Below, one piece after another: positions 31,164-33,865 of a stretch of DNA of 33,865 bases (positions within the stretch are counted from its first letter, which is position 1; each line of letters begins with the position of its first letter). The DNA comes from Candidatus Accumulibacter adjunctus (lineage in GTDB: Bacteria; Pseudomonadota; Gammaproteobacteria; Burkholderiales; Rhodocyclaceae). Below the pieces are notes generated by a model that ran no database searches, was not told the DNA's origin, and was given only the letters and a program-made list of their open reading frames with translations. Made by a program: the position numbers and the translations under genes. The stretch spans positions 137,495 to 171,359 of the forward strand of contig JFAX01000007.1 of the NCBI GenBank assembly GCA_000585015.1, written 5' to 3'.

Positions 31164-32452
31164 AAGCCCTGCCGCCACCTTCGATCCGGGCTCGCCTGAC
31201 CCTCGCCCTGCTCGCCTCGTCGGTACTGTGGATCATCGCCGTCGCCGCTGCCGTCTGGCTGACCGTGCACGACGAGGTTGACGAACTGCTCGACGACACG
31301 CTGCTGGCGGCAGCCGAGGGTTTGCGCGGCCCGCTGTCACAGCTGCCGGCGATCGGGATGGCAGGCTCCGCAGAGAGCCCGGAAACCAGCGCCAGCGGGC
31401 GCTTTGCCTGGCAGGTGGTCGACCACCTCGCCGAGAGCGGGGCGCAGGTGGTCGCCGCCTCGGCGCTGGCACCCGCCGTGCCGCTGCGCCCGGTTGCCTC
31501 CGGAGGTTTCAGCGACAGCGACGCGTGGCGCGTCTTCGGCATTCCCCTGACCGATGGCAGGCGCTGGCTCTATGTCGCACAGACGCACGCCGAGCGCCAG
31601 GAGGCGCTGGCCGAGACGGCGCTGAGCGCCGCACTGGCGACGCTGGCGATCACCCTGCTGGCACAGGTCTGGCTACAGGCGCAGATTCGCCACGAACTGC
31701 GACCCCTGCAGCGCCTGGCGGAGCACCTCGCCGATGGCGATCCGGAAGACCCTGGCGCGGCGCTCGGCCCGGCCGAGCGCAGGGAACTGCAACCGGTGCA
31801 CCGCGCCATCGCCGAGCTGACCCGCCGACTGGCCCTCCGGCTGGAGCGCGAGAGAGCCTTCACCGGCCATGCCGCACACTCGCTGCGCACCCCGCTCGCC
31901 GGCATCGACGCACAGCTCGCGGTCGCCCTGCGCGAGTCGCCCGCGAGTCTGCAGCCCCGCCTGCAGCGCGTGCGAACCGCTGCACGCCGCCTGCACCGTG
32001 TCGTCAGTGCCCTCCTGGCGCTCTTCCGCAGCTCGGCCGCGCTGCATCCACAGGAGCTCGACGTCGCCGACTTGATCCCGCGCCTCGCGATCGAGGGTCT
32101 GGCATTCGAGCTTCCCGACCATCGGATGTTGACCGCCGATGCCGACCTGCTCGCCGCCGCCTTGCTCAACCTCTTCGACAATTCACTGCGCCACGGTGCC
32201 ACCACCATCCATCTGTCGCTACCAGGCAGCAACATCCTGCGCGTCCACGACAATGGCACCGGCGTCAGCGAAGGGGAAAGGGAGCGCCTGCAGAACGCGC
32301 TGCGCGGCCAGGTCGATACGGCTGGCGGTGGTCTCGGACTGCTGCTGGTCGATCTCATTGCGCGTGCCCACGGCGGTTCCCTGCAACTGCCCGCTGTCGA
32401 GCACGGCTTCGCCGCGGAACTCCACCTCGCCGCCCGGCAACCCGCGGCATGA
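31160..32452 (+). CDS. Two-component sensor histidine kinase (PmrB/QseC-like)
   Basis: The product is a 430-residue inner-membrane kinase, with a GTG start sharing GTGA with the regulator stop. A first membrane helix (LTLALLASSVLWIIAVAAAV) is followed by a periplasmic domain of about 115 residues, then a second helix near 150-172 (LSAALATLAITLLAQVWL). A HAMP-like linker (HELRPLQRLAEHLADGD) leads to the phosphoacceptor His240 (GHAAHSLRTPLAGIDAQL). The ATPase domain has LLNLFDNSLRHG, VHDNGTGVS and GGGLGLLLVDLI. Its layout fits QseC/PmrB/TctE-type kinases. The periplasmic domain is the probable sensor. It lacks an obvious PmrB-type ExxE iron motif, so the ligand cannot be named. Confidence 0.93.
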   Translation: MKALPPPSIRARLTLALLASSVLWIIAVAAAVWLTVHDEVDELLDDTLLAAAEGLRGPLSQLPAIGMAGSAESPETSASGRFAWQVVDHLAESGAQVVAASALAPAVPLRPVASGGFSDSDAWRVFGIPLTDGRRWLYVAQTHAERQEALAETALSAALATLAITLLAQVWLQAQIRHELRPLQRLAEHLADGDPEDPGAALGPAERRELQPVHRAIAELTRRLALRLERERAFTGHAAHSLRTPLAGIDAQLAVALRESPASLQPRLQRVRTAARRLHRVVSALLALFRSSAALHPQELDVADLIPRLAIEGLAFELPDHRMLTADADLLAAALLNLFDNSLRHGATTIHLSLPGSNILRVHDNGTGVSEGERERLQNALRGQVDTAGGGLGLLLVDLIARAHGGSLQLPAVEHGFAAELHLAARQPAA

Positions 32453-32504
32453 GCCGCGGTCAGCTTCGGCCGGGCTGCGCAACGGTCCGCGGCGGCGGCG
32501 GCTG

Positions 32505-33458
32505 ATGAGCCCTCCCCTGGCTGTCGCCGCGATCGGCCTGAATCCGGCGATCGACCACCACATCGGCATCGCGGGCTTCACCGTCGGAACGCTCAATCGC
32601 GTCAGCCGGGAGGAGATACACGCCGGCGGCAAGGCGGTGAATGTCGCCGCCTGCCTGGCCGACCTCGGCATCGGCGTTGCCCTCACCGGGCTGCTCGGCA
32701 GTGACAATGCCGAAGTCTTCGAGCGCCTGTTTGCCGGCAAGGGAATCCGCGACCGCTGTGTGCGCTTCCCGGGTCGCACGCGCAGCAACATCAAGATCGT
32801 CAGCGGCGAGCCGCCGCAGGTGACCGAGATCAACTTTCCCGGCTGCGTCCCTGGTGAAGGATACCTGGCTGAAGTCGAACGAGCGGTCGACGCCCTGCTC
32901 GCCGACTGCAGCTGTTTCGTGCTCGCCGGCAGCCTGCCGGCCGACGTTCCGGCCACCGTCTACGCCGAGCTGATCGGTCGGCTGCGGGCAGCCGGCAAGC
33001 GGGTCGCACTCGACAGCAGCGGAGCGGCGCTGCGCCACGGGGTCGCCGCCAGGCCCTGGCTGATCAAGCCGAACCTCGCCGAACTCGAGGAACTGGTCGG
33101 CGACGCGCTGCCCGGCCCCGCTGCCGCCGCCAGCGCAGCCAGACGACTCGTCGCCGGCGGCATCGAGCTGGTGGTGGTCTCGCTCGGTGAGCGTGGAGCA
33201 CTGTTCGTCACCGCCGATCGCTGCCTGCTGGCGATCCCGCCACCGACGATCGTCAACAGCACGGTCGGTGCCGGCGACGCACTGCTCGCCGGCCACATCG
33301 CCGGCTGTCTGCGCGGCTGGCCGCTGGCGGACGGCGCTCGCCTCGCCATCGCCTGCGCCAGCGCCCGGCTGGGCATGATCGGCAGCGGTCTGCCGCCGCG
33401 GCCGCAGCTCGCGGCGCTGATGGCGGCCGTCGAGTTGCGCGAGCTCGATCGCGACTAG
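32505..33458 (+). CDS. PfkB-family hexose kinase (1-phosphofructokinase type)
   Basis: This ATP-dependent sugar kinase has 317 residues. Family motifs are GLNPAID near the N-terminus, the substrate/GGKxxNVA block (HAGGKAVNVAACLADLG, residues 40-56), and the second PfkB signature STVGAGDALLAGHIAG with catalytic base Asp258. LAGSLPADVP and WLIKPNLAELEELVG are also typical of FruK, PfkB and LacC, which phosphorylate fructose-1-P, fructose-6-P or tagatose-6-P. The first block reads Ala-Val instead of the commoner Gly-Ile after GGK. Which phosphosugar is used cannot be told. The start lies 52 bases after the sensor-kinase stop, so read-through from that operon is possible. No PTS genes are visible nearby. 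Confidence 0.9.
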   Translation: MSPPLAVAAIGLNPAIDHHIGIAGFTVGTLNRVSREEIHAGGKAVNVAACLADLGIGVALTGLLGSDNAEVFERLFAGKGIRDRCVRFPGRTRSNIKIVSGEPPQVTEINFPGCVPGEGYLAEVERAVDALLADCSCFVLAGSLPADVPATVYAELIGRLRAAGKRVALDSSGAALRHGVAARPWLIKPNLAELEELVGDALPGPAAAASAARRLVAGGIELVVVSLGERGALFVTADRCLLAIPPPTIVNSTVGAGDALLAGHIAGCLRGWPLADGARLAIACASARLGMIGSGLPPRPQLAALMAAVELRELDRD

Positions 33459-33865
33459 CCCGCCAGGCCGCCGGCTCGAGCACCGACCGCGAGGCTGAGC
33501 CCGGCCGCGCCGATGATCAGCATGCCGGCCATCGTCAGCGCATCCGGCAACTGCGCAAAGACCAGCCAGCCGAGCAGGGTGGCCCAGACGAGCTGGACGT
33601 AGAGCAGCGGCGACAGCAGTGACGCCGGCGTCCGCTGCAGGGCGCGGATCAGCAGGAAATGGCCGACCCCCCCGTACACGCCGAGCGAGACGATGAGCAG
33701 CCCTTGCCCGAGGCTCGGCAGCCGTCCATCCCAATGCAAGGGCAGCAGCGGCGTCAGCGCCAGCGTGCCGAACAGCGCCGTATGGAAGAGCAGGCGCAGC
33801 GGCGGTTCGCTGGCGACGAGCTTGCGCGTCAACAGCTGGTAGGCGGCATAGAAGAGCGCCGCGCC
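33455..33865 (-). CDS. DMT/EamA-family transporter, C-terminal part (start outside window)
   Basis: The frame is open from the right edge to a TAG at 33457-33455, giving the last 136 residues of a polytopic inner-membrane protein. Five hydrophobic segments are visible: LRLLFHTALFGTLALTPLL, GQGLLIVSLGVYGGVGHFLL, LLSPLLYVQLVWATLLGWLV, LTMAGMLIIGAAGLSLAVGA, and the incoming segment at the window edge (GAALFYAAYQLLTRKL). The pattern AL..TPASLLSPLLYVQLVWA..LGWLVF is typical of the second EamA repeat in drug/metabolite transporters. The substrate is unknown. The gene converges on the PfkB gene, and the two stop codons overlap by three bases inside the palindrome CTAG (33455-33458). Confidence 0.9.
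   Translation of the reverse strand, partial: GAALFYAAYQLLTRKLVASEPPLRLLFHTALFGTLALTPLLPLHWDGRLPSLGQGLLIVSLGVYGGVGHFLLIRALQRTPASLLSPLLYVQLVWATLLGWLVFAQLPDALTMAGMLIIGAAGLSLAVGARAGGLAG

Noticed and set aside
28683-31178. Long minus-strand frame extending eptA by 266 codons through the two-component gene
   Set aside because: The extension is antisense to the response regulator, and the family normally begins with a short tail before the first membrane helix, matching the ATG at 30380.

Overview
The window is GC-rich, densely coding DNA from a Gram-negative bacterium. Gene content (PEP-CTERM regulators PrsK/PrsR/PrsT, an EpsB-type sugar transferase, a CbbR-like regulator beside a beta-carbonic anhydrase, an EptA-type phosphoethanolamine transferase) fits a floc- or biofilm-forming betaproteobacterium, such as the Rhodocyclales/Candidatus Accumulibacter group. 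That placement is inferred from gene content and base composition, not from an alignment. No rRNA, tRNA, CRISPR array, complete insertion sequence or prophage was seen.

Layout from left to right. Positions 1-1723 (+) hold the 3' part of dnaE and a small lipoprotein. Positions 2105-5431 hold a DUF1254/DUF1214 lipoprotein and a CbbR-like LysR regulator, both on the minus strand, diverging from a beta-carbonic anhydrase across an AT-rich gap with two perfect inverted repeats. Positions 5432-6106 are a decayed region with the remnant of a CHAT-domain gene and a cluster of short repeats. Positions 6107-11836 (-) are one tightly overlapping run, read as helicase, unknown ATP-grasp protein, mobB, moeA, moaD, moaE. 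It supplies molybdenum-cofactor steps from thiocarboxylated MoaD to molybdate insertion and nucleotide attachment.

Positions 12070-26277 (-) are an exopolysaccharide and PEP-CTERM-associated locus. In transcription order it contains an O-antigen ligase-like polymerase with an unusual inserted domain, the EpsB-type initiating sugar transferase, prsK, prsR, prsT, a UDP-sugar dehydrogenase, a UDP-sugar 4-epimerase, a Sel1/lytic transglycosylase and a trypsin-like periplasmic protease. The sugar genes would make an activated hexuronic acid, EpsB would start the lipid-linked repeat, the polymerase would extend or ligate it, and PrsK/PrsR would control expression with sigma-54. No exosortase or PEP-CTERM substrate lies in the window.

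Positions 26640-33865 are accessory. They contain a 47-residue membrane protein with its own promoter, a HIT-family protein, a divergent patatin-like protein, and an eptA-type gene divergent from a PmrA/PmrB-like two-component system with a PmrA-box-like repeat between them. A PfkB-family sugar kinase and the end of a DMT-family transporter close the window; their stop codons share one CTAG.
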